From an uncultured Clostridia bacterium (GTDB lineage Bacteria > Bacillota > Clostridia > Oscillospirales > Oscillospiraceae): 5,499 nt of DNA. The notes beneath the pieces are model-generated. The model had not been told where the DNA came from. It searched no databases and saw only the letters and a program-made list of their open reading frames with translations. Below, in pieces: positions 1 through 5,499 of this stretch. How positions within the stretch are numbered: position 1 is the first letter of the stretch; the number at the start of each line of letters is the position of its first letter. The position numbers and the translations under genes are program-made. The stretch is from contig CAMELY010000096.1 of NCBI GenBank assembly GCA_945926565.1, positions 1 through 5,499 on the forward strand. The letters run 5' to 3'.

Positions 1-1175
1 CCTCCGGCGACGAGACCATCGGCAAGCTGATCGCCGAGGCCATGGAGAAGGTCTCCCACGACGGCGTCATCACCGTGGAGGAGTCCAAGACCGCCGAGAC
101 CTATTCCGAGGTCGTCGAGGGCATGCAGTTCGACCGGGGCTATATCACCCCCTATATGGTCACCGACACCGAGAAGATGGAGGCCGTCCTGGACGATCCC
201 GCCATCCTGATCACCGACAAGAAGATCTCCTCCATCCAGGAGCTGCTGCCCGTGCTGGAGCAGATCGCCCAGTCCGGCAAGAAGCTGCTGATCATCGCTG
301 AGGACGTGGAGGGCGACGCCCTGTCCACCCTGATCGTCAACAGCCTGCGGGGCACTCTGCGGGTGGTCTGCGTCAAGGCCCCCGGCTTCGGCGACCGCCG
401 CAAGGAGATGCTGCAGGATATCGCCGTGCTGACCGGCGGCACCGTCATCTCCGCCGACACCGGCATGGAGCTGAAGGAGACCCAGCTGTTCCACCTGGGC
501 GCTGCCCGTCAGGTGAAGGTCACCAAGGAGAACACCATCATTGTGGACGGCGCCGGCGATCCCGCCGCCATCAAGGCCCGTGTGGGTCAGATCCGCTCCG
601 TCATCGCCAACACCACCTCCGAGTATGACAAGGAGAAGGCCCAGGAGCGCCTGGCTAAGCTGTCCGGCGGCGTGGCCGTCATCAAGGTGGGCGCTGCCAC
701 TGAGGCCGAGATGAAAGAGAAGAAGCTGCGCGTGGAGGACGCTCTGAACGCCACCCGCGCCGCTGTGGAAGAGGGCATCGTGGCCGGCGGCGGCACCGCC
801 TATGTCAACGCCATCCCCGCCGTGGAGGCTCTGCTGGCCGACGTCGAGGGCGACGAGAAGACCGGCGTGTCCATCATCGCCAAGGCGCTGACCGCTCCCG
901 TCAAGCAGATCTCCGCCAACGCCGGCATCGACGGCGGCGTGGTGCTGGACAAGATCCAGTCCTCCGGCAAGGTGGGCTATGGCTTTGACGCCTACAAGGA
1001 AGTCTACTGCGACATGATCCCCGCCGGCATCGTGGATCCCACCAAGGTGACCCGCTCCGCTCTGGAGAACGCCGCCTCCGTGGCCTCCGTCCTGCTGACC
1101 ACCGAGGCCCTGGTCGCCGACAAGCCCGAGCCCCCCGCGCCCGCCGCGCCTGCCGCCCCCGACATGGGCTACTAA
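1..1175 (+). CDS. groL: Chaperonin GroEL (Hsp60), C-terminal 390 residues, 5' end outside the window
   Basis: GroEL forms the double-ring, ATP-driven cytosolic folding chamber that works with the GroES lid. The frame is open from the first bases (first full codon at 3) to TAA at 1173-1175, so about 150 N-terminal residues are missing compared with the usual ~545. Visible landmarks are the GMQFDRGY apical-domain entry (about 120-140), the [17 protein letters not shown] apical segment (about 377-427), [13 protein letters not shown] (about 666-704), the [11 protein letters not shown] stretch whose Asp (738-740) matches the ATPase Asp398 of E. coli, and the cpn60 signature [12 protein letters not shown] (759-794). 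The [17 protein letters not shown] block follows near the end. The C-terminus is Pro/Ala-rich ([15 protein letters not shown]) and lacks the GGM repeats of proteobacterial GroEL. Codon use is strongly biased (GAG, AAG, GGC, ATC), as expected for high expression. groES and any CIRCE operator would lie upstream, out of view. Identification is near certain. Confidence 0.98.
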   Translation, partial: SGDETIGKLIAEAMEKVSHDGVITVEESKTAETYSEVVEGMQFDRGYITPYMVTDTEKMEAVLDDPAILITDKKISSIQELLPVLEQIAQSGKKLLIIAEDVEGDALSTLIVNSLRGTLRVVCVKAPGFGDRRKEMLQDIAVLTGGTVISADTGMELKETQLFHLGAARQVKVTKENTIIVDGAGDPAAIKARVGQIRSVIANTTSEYDKEKAQERLAKLSGGVAVIKVGAATEAEMKEKKLRVEDALNATRAAVEEGIVAGGGTAYVNAIPAVEALLADVEGDEKTGVSIIAKALTAPVKQISANAGIDGGVVLDKIQSSGKVGYGFDAYKEVYCDMIPAGIVDPTKVTRSALENAASVASVLLTTEALVADKPEPPAPAAPAAPDMGY

Positions 1176-1194
1176 TCCATCCGAGAAAGCGTTC

Positions 1195-1228
1195 AATCCC
1201 CCGCTGGCACGCCAGCGGGGGATTTTTT
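1195..1228 (+). terminator. Strong intrinsic terminator of groEL
   Basis: Twenty bases after the groEL stop, the arm AATCCCCCGCTGG pairs perfectly with CCAGCGGGGGATT around a CACG loop (13 bp), and the + strand continues into a run of six T (1223-1228). This is a textbook Rho-independent terminator. On the - strand the stem is the same but is followed by GAACGC instead of a T run, so it should stop the opposing operon only weakly. Confidence 0.95.
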
Positions 1229-1240
1229 GTGTCTCAATTT

Positions 1241-1267
1241 GGGCGGGCGCACACTGTGCGCCCCTAC
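1241..1267. repeat. Short GC-rich palindrome, probable dispersed intergenic repeat
   Basis: GGGCGCACA (1245-1253) and TGTGCGCCC (1255-1263) are perfect inverted arms around one C. Read on the - strand the unit is GTAGGGGCGCACAGTGTGC followed by GCCCGCCC. There is no T run on either side, so it is not a normal intrinsic terminator. It sits exactly at the convergent end of two operons, and its GTAG border supplies the TAG stop of the adjacent hydrolase. From memory, palindromes with a GTAGGGGCG...CGCCCG frame recur between genes in gut Clostridia. Only one copy is visible here, so its repetitive nature is inferred. Confidence 0.55.
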
Positions 1268-2070
1268 TCAGCCGTTTCTATCGTCTGGAGGAACTCCTGT
1301 ATCAGCTCATTCACCGCCTGGGGATTGTCCACATTGGCGTTGTGGGCCGCCCCCGGGATCATATGCAGCGGATACCCTTCTCTCATATGCCATTGCTCAT
1401 TATAGCGGCGTACCTTTCCCGTCCTGTCATACTCGCCCACCGTCAGACAGACAGGACAGGAAATCCGAAGGTTCTGAATCTCCGGTATAAAACCCGCAAA
1501 ACCCAAATACATCAGGGTACAAAGCTCTTTTTTGTCGTAGCCTACCAACATCCGGAGCATATTCTCCCTCGTGTCCTGGGTTCGTCCGCACATCGTCGCC
1601 ATTGAGCTGCGCAGCAGTCTGTCCGGGAACAGAGAAAGCATCCATTTTGTCTGCCGCAGCCAAAAAAGATCTGATTTACTGTAATACGTTTCACCGTAGG
1701 GGCAGGTTCCGATCGTAAACAGGCCCTTTACCATGGCCGGATACCTGGCAAGAAAGGATTGGGCCACAAAGCCTCCCATGGACTGGCCCACCAGCACCGC
1801 CCGTTCAATCCCCTCCGCCTGCAGAATCCCCCGGAGCTCCTCCGCCAAATTGGGATAGGAGAAGTCGGTATAAGGCCGGGACTTGCCGTGGCCCGGAGCG
1901 TCCCAGGTCAGCAGGGTGCGCTCCCCCTGAAAGGCCTCCACCTGTTTGTCAAAGAGGGTGTGGTCAGCGGTGAGGCCGTGGAGCAGCACCAGGGGCAGCT
2001 TTCCGTTCTCTTGCCGGGAAATCCAGTAGGTAACCGTTCCACGGGGAGATTCGTATCGCTTTTCAATCAT
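1264..2070 (-). CDS. Alpha/beta hydrolase (alpha/beta-fold Ser hydrolase, substrate unknown)
   Basis: A 268-residue cytosolic protein with the complete layout of the alpha/beta hydrolase fold. The oxyanion-hole motif LLHG is at residues 29-32, DAPGHGKS at 57-64, the nucleophile elbow GQSMGG at 95-100 (Ser97), the probable acid Asp215 in GEYDRTGK, and the catalytic His243 in GAAHNANVD. A helical cap of about 75 residues (roughly 125-195) lies between strands, as in esterases, lactonases and C-C bond hydrolases of this family. There is no signal peptide or membrane segment. The start is ATG 2068-2070, supported by a ribosome binding site 9 nt upstream. The gene overlaps the end of the preceding hydrolase by 8 nt (ATGATTGA), implying coupled translation. 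Its stop (TAG 1264-1266) lies on the edge of the palindromic repeat, yet the C-terminal helix looks complete. GC content of the C-terminal half is near 46-48% in the stretches I counted, well below its neighbours. The exact substrate cannot be told from sequence. Confidence 0.93.
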   Translation of the reverse strand: MIEKRYESPRGTVTYWISRQENGKLPLVLLHGLTADHTLFDKQVEAFQGERTLLTWDAPGHGKSRPYTDFSYPNLAEELRGILQAEGIERAVLVGQSMGGFVAQSFLARYPAMVKGLFTIGTCPYGETYYSKSDLFWLRQTKWMLSLFPDRLLRSSMATMCGRTQDTRENMLRMLVGYDKKELCTLMYLGFAGFIPEIQNLRISCPVCLTVGEYDRTGKVRRYNEQWHMREGYPLHMIPGAAHNANVDNPQAVNELIQEFLQTIETAE

Positions 2071-2809
2071 GCAGATGCACCTCCAAAAAATCCTCCAGCA
2101 GCCGCAGCAGCGCCTCCGGTCTGCGCATGGGAAAGTCGTGGCTGGCCCCCGGCAGGATGACCGCCTTACAGTTAGGATTCTCCCGGGCCAGGGTATGGAC
2201 GGAAGCCTTCATCTCCCCCAACTCCCCGCTGCCGCAGACGGCCAGCAGGGGCAGGGTCAGTTTCTCGTATTCCGGCAGCTCGGACAGCCGGGTGGTCCTG
2301 GCGAAAAAGGACTGATACTGCTCCAGGGTGAGCTGCTTCGCGTCCCGGGCCATGTCCGCCTGCTGATCTCTGTCATAGCCCCAGTACCGGCCCTGAAGCT
2401 CCACCAGCCACCGCCAGTGGAACGCCCACATGAGATACCGGGCGGACTGGCAGTAGAGCCGGATGGTATCCTCCCTGGGGCAGACCCAGGGGCTGAGCAG
2501 CACGCCACACCGGAACCGCTCTGGCCGGGCGCAGAGCAGCCGCAGGGCGAGCTGCCCGCCCAGCGAGTGGCCTGCCACCCCAATGGGCCCCTCTCCCAGC
2601 TGATCGGTCAGCTCTGCCAGCGCCAGGGTGACCTGCTCCGGGTCATAGGGCTCCCCGGCGGCCGCGCCGCCCCCCGGCAGATGGGGAATCACCAGAAAGT
2701 ACCGCTGGGACAGGGGCCGGTACAGATGGCAGAAGGTGTCCTTGGCGGCGGCTCCGTGGAGCAGCAGCAGGACGGGATTCCCCTCCGTCCCATAGGTCTC
2801 ACAGTGCAT
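2063..2809 (-). CDS. Alpha/beta hydrolase with Glu in the probable acid position
   Basis: A 248-residue cytosolic alpha/beta-fold hydrolase. LLLLHGAAA (residues 14-22) supplies the oxyanion hole, GHSLGG (80-85) holds the nucleophile Ser82, and GASHDFPM (221-228) holds His224. At the expected acid site the sequence is CGSGELGEMKAS (192-203), so the third member of the triad is probably Glu196 rather than Asp. The loop that usually reads D-x-x-G-H-G is PHLPGGG (42-48). A Trp/Tyr-rich cap follows (about 119-145). The frame opens further upstream at 2842, but ATG 2807-2809 is chosen because AAGGAG lies 9 nt before it, the family fold begins right after it, and it makes a TGATG junction with the regulator stop. 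It overlaps the next hydrolase by 8 nt. Only fold-level similarity to that hydrolase is evident by eye, so the pair is not a recent duplication. Substrate unknown; esterase or thioesterase activity is the usual expectation. Confidence 0.92.
   Translation of the reverse strand: MHCETYGTEGNPVLLLLHGAAAKDTFCHLYRPLSQRYFLVIPHLPGGGAAAGEPYDPEQVTLALAELTDQLGEGPIGVAGHSLGGQLALRLLCARPERFRCGVLLSPWVCPREDTIRLYCQSARYLMWAFHWRWLVELQGRYWGYDRDQQADMARDAKQLTLEQYQSFFARTTRLSELPEYEKLTLPLLAVCGSGELGEMKASVHTLARENPNCKAVILPGASHDFPMRRPEALLRLLEDFLEVHLHD
2080..2084 (-). promoter_or_regulatory. Ribosome binding site of the downstream hydrolase
   Basis: GGAGG on the - strand, 9 nt before ATG 2068-2070 and inside the last codons of the upstream hydrolase. 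It fixes the start and shows that the gene can be translated in its own right as well as by coupling. Confidence 0.8.
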
Positions 2810-3423
2810 CAGTCTTCTCTCCTTCCGTAGAGCAGCGCCCAATGGTCGATGAGCCGGTCAAAGTCCCGGCGGATCCGGGCGGGATTCAGCCGCCCGGTGA
2901 GAAATTGATGGTACAGATAGCCGTCCGTCGTCCACAAAATCTCCTGGTAGATCTGCTCCAGGGGAATCTCCGGCCGCAGGCGGCTCCGGTCAACTTTAGA
3001 CAGCAGCAGCTCCAGGCTCCGCTGGGACTGGCGGTCAAAATCTTCCCGGATGACCGCCTGCACCTGGGGCTCCCGCTCGTAGTAGGCCCGAAGGGAGAAG
3101 ACCCCCATGCAGGGATACCGCTCCATCACCCCGCACTTGGCCTGGGCGCTCCGCCGGAGCATGACAAACAGGTCGTCCGTCTCCAGCACCCTGGCCTCCC
3201 GGAGGGCCTCAGAGGTGACCCGGACGCAGTGGTTCCAGAGATCGGTATACAGCTCCAGTTTGTTGTGAAAGTAGTGAAACAGCAGCGCCTTGGAGATCCC
3301 CGCCGCTCCGGCAATTTCCGACATGGGAGCCTTGGCATAGGCGTTTTCGGCAAATACCCGGTAGCCGGCGTTCAGGATGCGTCGCTGCTTCTCCTGCTCC
3401 ATCTGCAAAAATTTCTCGTTCAT
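2809..3423 (-). CDS. TetR/AcrR-family transcriptional regulator
   Basis: A 204-residue protein of normal TetR-family size. The N-terminal DNA-binding domain is at about residues 9-58: QRRILNAGYRVFAENAY forms helix 1, MSEIAGAAGISKALLFHYF (34-52) is the helix-turn-helix with the usual G-[IV]-S/T-x-x-x-[LI]-[FY]-x-Y-F pattern, and HNKLELY follows. The remaining ~145 residues are helical and variable, as expected for the ligand-binding and dimerisation domain, so the ligand cannot be read. ATG 3421-3423 is chosen because GGAGG (3429-3433) precedes it closely; the next Met (codon 8) has no ribosome binding site. The frame stays open far upstream, antisense to the ClpC gene, but that extension is an artefact of GC-rich codon use. 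The TGA stop shares one base with the following hydrolase ATG. The TTGACCG-like repeats around its own promoter suggest autorepression and control of the two hydrolases. Confidence 0.93.
   Translation of the reverse strand: MNEKFLQMEQEKQRRILNAGYRVFAENAYAKAPMSEIAGAAGISKALLFHYFHNKLELYTDLWNHCVRVTSEALREARVLETDDLFVMLRRSAQAKCGVMERYPCMGVFSLRAYYEREPQVQAVIREDFDRQSQRSLELLLSKVDRSRLRPEIPLEQIYQEILWTTDGYLYHQFLTGRLNPARIRRDFDRLIDHWALLYGRRED
2819..2824 (-). promoter_or_regulatory. Ribosome binding site that decides the start of the upstream hydrolase
   Basis: AAGGAG on the - strand, 9 nt before ATG 2807-2809, inside the last codons of the regulator. The alternative upstream ATG at 2840-2842 lies within the regulator gene with no comparable site, so the shorter protein is preferred. 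Confidence 0.8.
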
Positions 3424-3432
3424 CTTCTCCTC

Positions 3433-3477
3433 CGTTGACCGCACCGGTCGATAGCTCCATTGTAACGGCGTTGACCG
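3433..3477. promoter_or_regulatory. Candidate TetR-type operator cluster
   Basis: The 9-mer CGTTGACCG occurs twice (3433-3441 and 3469-3477), and an inverted near copy, CGGTCGA, lies at 3445-3451. The first and inverted copies form the quasi-palindrome TTGACCGCACCGGTCGA (3435-3451; arms match at 6 of 7 positions, 3-nt spacer), a size and symmetry normal for a TetR dimer. This palindrome falls at or just after the expected transcription start of the regulator operon. The outer copy (3471-3477) falls between its -10 and -35. Both placements fit repression. Assignment to the adjacent regulator is an inference. Confidence 0.55.
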
Positions 3478-3487
3478 ATTTTGAGAA
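3459..3487 (-). promoter_or_regulatory. Probable sigma-A promoter of the regulator-hydrolase operon
   Basis: On the - strand TTCTCA (3487-3482, 4 of 6 matches to TTGACA) is separated by 17 nt from TACAAT (3464-3459, 5 of 6 matches to TATAAT). Transcription would begin near 3452, leaving a leader of about 29 nt that contains the ribosome binding site. An A6 tract (3506-3501 on this strand) lies upstream and might act as an UP-like element. Prediction by eye only. Confidence 0.6.
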
Positions 3488-3520
3488 GAGGGCAGCGCGC
3501 TTTTTTCTCCCCTCCCCCGT

Positions 3521-3547
3521 TTGAAGCCGCTGGGGCTGGCATAGAAT
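3521..3547 (+). promoter_or_regulatory. Possible promoter of clpC
   Basis: TTGAAG (3521-3526) and TAGAAT (3542-3547, 5 of 6 matches to the -10 consensus) are 15 nt apart, shorter than ideal. Start of transcription would be near 3554. No CtsR heptad repeat (GGTCAAA type) and no CIRCE inverted repeat is visible in the 156-nt intergenic region. The CATAGAATA string (3540-3548) also resembles the -10 of sporulation sigma factors E or K, but no matching -35 is clear. Confidence 0.35.
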
Positions 3548-3565
3548 AAAGGGAATTCCAATTTC

Positions 3566-3573
3566 AGGAGGTG
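3566..3573 (+). promoter_or_regulatory. Strong ribosome binding site of clpC
   Basis: AGGAGGTG, close to the full anti-16S complement, ends 6 nt before ATG 3580-3582. It settles the start of the ClpC-type gene and suggests efficient translation. Confidence 0.85.
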
Positions 3574-3579
3574 TCGGTC

Positions 3580-5499
3580 ATGGGAGACTGTACCCTTTCC
3601 ACCGCGTCCCAGGAGGCCATCGGCTACGCCCGGGAGATTGCCAGCCAGCTGGGTCACGGCTATGTGGGCTCGGAGCATCTGCTGCTGGCGCTGCTCCACT
3701 TCAACCAGGGGCAGGGAACGCCTCTGCTGCTGCAGCACGGTGTGCAGGAGGTGACCCTCCGCCGGACGATTATCGAGCTGGTGGGCACCGGCACCCGGGG
3801 CGCCGGGCCGGAGCTGGGCCTCACCCCCTGCTGCCGCCATGTCATCCAGATGGCTGCCGAGGAGAGCGGCCGGCTGCAAGCCAAGGAGGTCACCCCGGAT
3901 CACCTGCTGCTGGGGCTGCTCCGGGAGCGGGAAGGCATGGCCCACCTGCTGCTGGGGCAGTCCGCCCTGGACTGTCCCCTGGTCTACCGGCAGCTGGTAG
4001 CCCTGCTGGGGGGCGAAGGGGGGCCGGGGGCCTCCTCCGCCAAGCGGCCGGGCCGGGAGAGCGAGACCCTCCGGGAGTCCAAGCTGCTGGATCAGTTTGG
4101 CCGGGATTTGACCCGGATGGCGGAGTGCGGGCGGCTGGATCCGGTCACGGGACGGGATCAGGAGATCGACCGGCTGATTCAGATTCTCTGCCGCCGGAGC
4201 AAGAACAACCCGGTGCTGCTGGGAGACCCGGGGGTGGGCAAGACCGCCATTGCCGAGGCCCTGGCTCAGCGGATCGCCCGGCATGAGGTGCCCTCCCCCC
4301 TGCTGGACAAACGGATTCTGTCGGTAGATCTCTCCTCCACGGTGGCGGGCACCAAGTACCGGGGGGAGTTTGAGGAGCGGGTCAAGCGGATTCTCCGGGA
4401 GGTACAGCGGCTGGGCAATGTGATTCTCTTCATCGACGAGCTGCACACCCTCATCGGGGCAGGCTCAGCCGAGGGCTCCATCGACGCCGCCGACATCCTC
4501 AAGCCCGCCCTCAGCCGGGGAGAGCTCCAGGTGATCGGGGCCACCACCCAGGAGGAGTACCGCAAGCACATCTGCAAGGACGCCGCCCTGGCCCGGCGGT
4601 TCCAGCCCATCCAGGTGGAGCCCCCGGATCGGGAGACTGCCCTGGCCATTCTCAACGCCCTCCGGCCCCGGTACGAGGCCCATCACCGGCTCACCATCTC
4701 CCAGGCCGCCCTGGAGGCGGCGGTGGACTATTCCATCCGCTATCTCCCGGACCGTTTTCTCCCGGACAAGGCCATCGACCTGATGGACGAGGCCGCCGCC
4801 CGGGTGCGCATCCGATTGGAGACCCCGACCAAGCAGCTCCGGGCGCTGGAGGAGAAGCTACAGACCATCCAGACCCAGCTGGAGGAGACCATCCGCAGCC
4901 AGGACTTCGAGCGGGCCGCCCTGCTCCGGGATGCGGAGCAGGATTTCCGCCAGCAGCTTCAGGCCGCCAAAGCCCGGCCCAAGCGGCTGCCGCCTCCCCA
5001 GGTGGAGCCGTCGGACATCGCCCAGGTGGTGGCCCGGTGGACGGGAGTTCCCCTGGAGAGCATCACCCAGGGAGAGGCCCATCGGCTGCTCCGCCTGGAG
5101 GAGCAGCTCCGCCGCCGGGTAGTGGGTCAGGAGGAGGCCATCCGGGCGGTCTCCGCCGCCATCCGCCGGAGCCGGGCGGGGCTTCAGGAGGACACCCGGC
5201 CCATCGGCTGCTTCCTCTTCGCCGGCTCCTCCGGGGTGGGCAAGACTGAGCTGTGCCGGGCACTGGCGGAGGCTCTCTTCGGGGATCAGTCCGCCCTGCT
5301 CCGGCTGGACATGAGCGAGTATATGGAGGCCCACTCGGTCTCCCGTCTCATCGGCTCGCCCCCCGGCTATGTGGGCCACGAGGAGGGGGGACGGCTCACC
5401 GAGGCGGTGCGCCAGCGGCCCTACCGGGTCATTCTGTTGGATGAGCTGGAAAAGGCCCACCCCGACGTGTGGAACCTGCTGCTGCAGATCATGGAGGAG
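3580..5499 (+). CDS. clpC: ClpC-type AAA+ unfoldase (Hsp100), first 640 residues, 3' end outside the window
   Basis: ClpC is a hexameric ATPase that unfolds proteins and feeds them to ClpP in the cytosol. The frame has no stop up to the window end, so 640 of an expected ~810 residues are seen. The order is: Clp N-domain of two repeats (about 4-70 and 80-145), linker, D1 with Walker A GDPGVGKT (215-222), pore loop KYRG (259-262), Walker B VILFIDE (281-287) and ARRF Arg finger (338-341). A short UVR-like middle segment, [14 protein letters not shown], spans 441-454. D2 has Walker A GSSGVGKT (549-556), pore loop GYVG (596-599) and Walker B VILLDE (617-622). The short middle domain argues against ClpB, and absence of an N-terminal zinc finger argues against ClpE. 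The ClpP-binding loop lies beyond the edge. The phospho-Arg-binding Glu32 of B. subtilis ClpC is kept (GSEH), but its second-repeat partner Glu106 aligns with Asp107 (TPDH). Arg is encoded very often by CGG. No ctsR, mcsA or mcsB gene precedes it here. Confidence 0.93.
   Translation, partial: MGDCTLSTASQEAIGYAREIASQLGHGYVGSEHLLLALLHFNQGQGTPLLLQHGVQEVTLRRTIIELVGTGTRGAGPELGLTPCCRHVIQMAAEESGRLQAKEVTPDHLLLGLLREREGMAHLLLGQSALDCPLVYRQLVALLGGEGGPGASSAKRPGRESETLRESKLLDQFGRDLTRMAECGRLDPVTGRDQEIDRLIQILCRRSKNNPVLLGDPGVGKTAIAEALAQRIARHEVPSPLLDKRILSVDLSSTVAGTKYRGEFEERVKRILREVQRLGNVILFIDELHTLIGAGSAEGSIDAADILKPALSRGELQVIGATTQEEYRKHICKDAALARRFQPIQVEPPDRETALAILNALRPRYEAHHRLTISQAALEAAVDYSIRYLPDRFLPDKAIDLMDEAAARVRIRLETPTKQLRALEEKLQTIQTQLEETIRSQDFERAALLRDAEQDFRQQLQAAKARPKRLPPPQVEPSDIAQVVARWTGVPLESITQGEAHRLLRLEEQLRRRVVGQEEAIRAVSAAIRRSRAGLQEDTRPIGCFLFAGSSGVGKTELCRALAEALFGDQSALLRLDMSEYMEAHSVSRLIGSPPGYVGHEEGGRLTEAVRQRPYRVILLDELEKAHPDVWNLLLQIMEE

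Noticed and set aside
152..466. - strand open frame within groEL
   Set aside because: Ser/Arg-rich antisense product of biased groEL codons with no support.
1241..1263. Palindrome as the intrinsic terminator of the hydrolase operon
   Set aside because: The hairpin is followed on the - strand by GCCCAAATTG, with no T run, so it does not meet the usual pattern.
1227..1605. Small + strand open frames opposite the downstream hydrolase
   Set aside because: No ribosome binding site or motif, and they begin in the terminator and palindrome region.
2069..2830. 253-codon + strand open frame opposite the upstream hydrolase
   Set aside because: It mirrors the hydrolase gene, shows no recognisable motif, and is Gln/Pro/Gly-rich in the way GC-rich antisense frames are. 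The - strand frame has a full catalytic set and a ribosome binding site.
3471..3499. TTGACC as a -35 box of a + strand promoter for clpC
   Set aside because: The position 17 nt downstream is GC-rich (AGCGCG) and has no -10-like sequence. The TTGACC is better explained as part of the repeated operator-like element.
3491..3507. AGCGCGCT followed by six T on the + strand, terminator-like
   Set aside because: The palindrome is only 8 bases with no room for a loop, and no upstream + strand gene exists that would need termination there.
3424..4446. Long - strand open frame continuing upstream of the TetR regulator, antisense to clpC
   Set aside because: The extension has low-complexity, Gln/Leu/Pro/Gly-rich composition caused by CTG and CGG codons read in reverse, no family resemblance, and crosses the promoter. 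The ClpC frame on the + strand has unmistakable domains.
4858..5460. 200-codon - strand open frame within clpC
   Set aside because: It is antisense to the conserved D2 ATPase region of ClpC; composition is typical of a shadow frame.

Overview
The window looks like a piece of chromosome from a high-GC, gut-type member of the Clostridia (Oscillospiraceae/Ruminococcaceae-like). The reasons are a Firmicutes-style ClpC, strong GGAGG-type ribosome binding sites, a GroEL that ends in a Pro/Ala-rich tail rather than Gly-Gly-Met repeats, and a GTAGGGGCG...CGCCCG intergenic palindrome of a kind I recall from such genomes. The lineage is an inference; no rRNA or other taxonomic marker is present.

Layout: (1) Positions 1-1175, + strand, hold the last 390 codons of groEL, followed by a very strong intrinsic terminator (1195-1228). 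(2) A short palindromic repeat (1241-1267) lies at the convergent junction. (3) Three genes on the - strand, read from about 3450 down to 1264, form a tight operon: a TetR-family regulator (3423-2809), an alpha/beta hydrolase (2809-2063) and a second alpha/beta hydrolase (2070-1264). Their junctions overlap by 1 nt (TGATG) and 8 nt (ATGATTGA), so the three are almost certainly co-transcribed and translationally coupled. (4) A 156-nt divergent intergenic region (3424-3579) holds a good sigma-A-type promoter for the regulator operon, three copies of a TTGACCG-like element that are candidate operators, and a weaker promoter plus strong ribosome binding site for the next gene. (5) From 3580 to the window end, + strand, are the first 640 codons of a ClpC-type AAA+ unfoldase, cut off inside its second ATPase domain.

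Two protein quality-control genes (groEL, clpC) therefore flank a self-contained regulator plus two-hydrolase cassette. The simplest reading is that the TetR protein controls its own operon in response to an unknown ligand, and that the two Ser hydrolases process or detoxify an ester-, thioester- or amide-type compound. Nothing shows that the cassette works with the chaperones. The downstream hydrolase is clearly lower in GC than its surroundings, which suggests a separate origin.

I do not see a phage, CRISPR, transposon, tRNA or rRNA feature. The most interesting points are the repeated TTGACCG element, the unusual second half of the ClpC N-domain, and the compact uncharacterised hydrolase pair. 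None of these amounts to clear evidence of a wholly new system.
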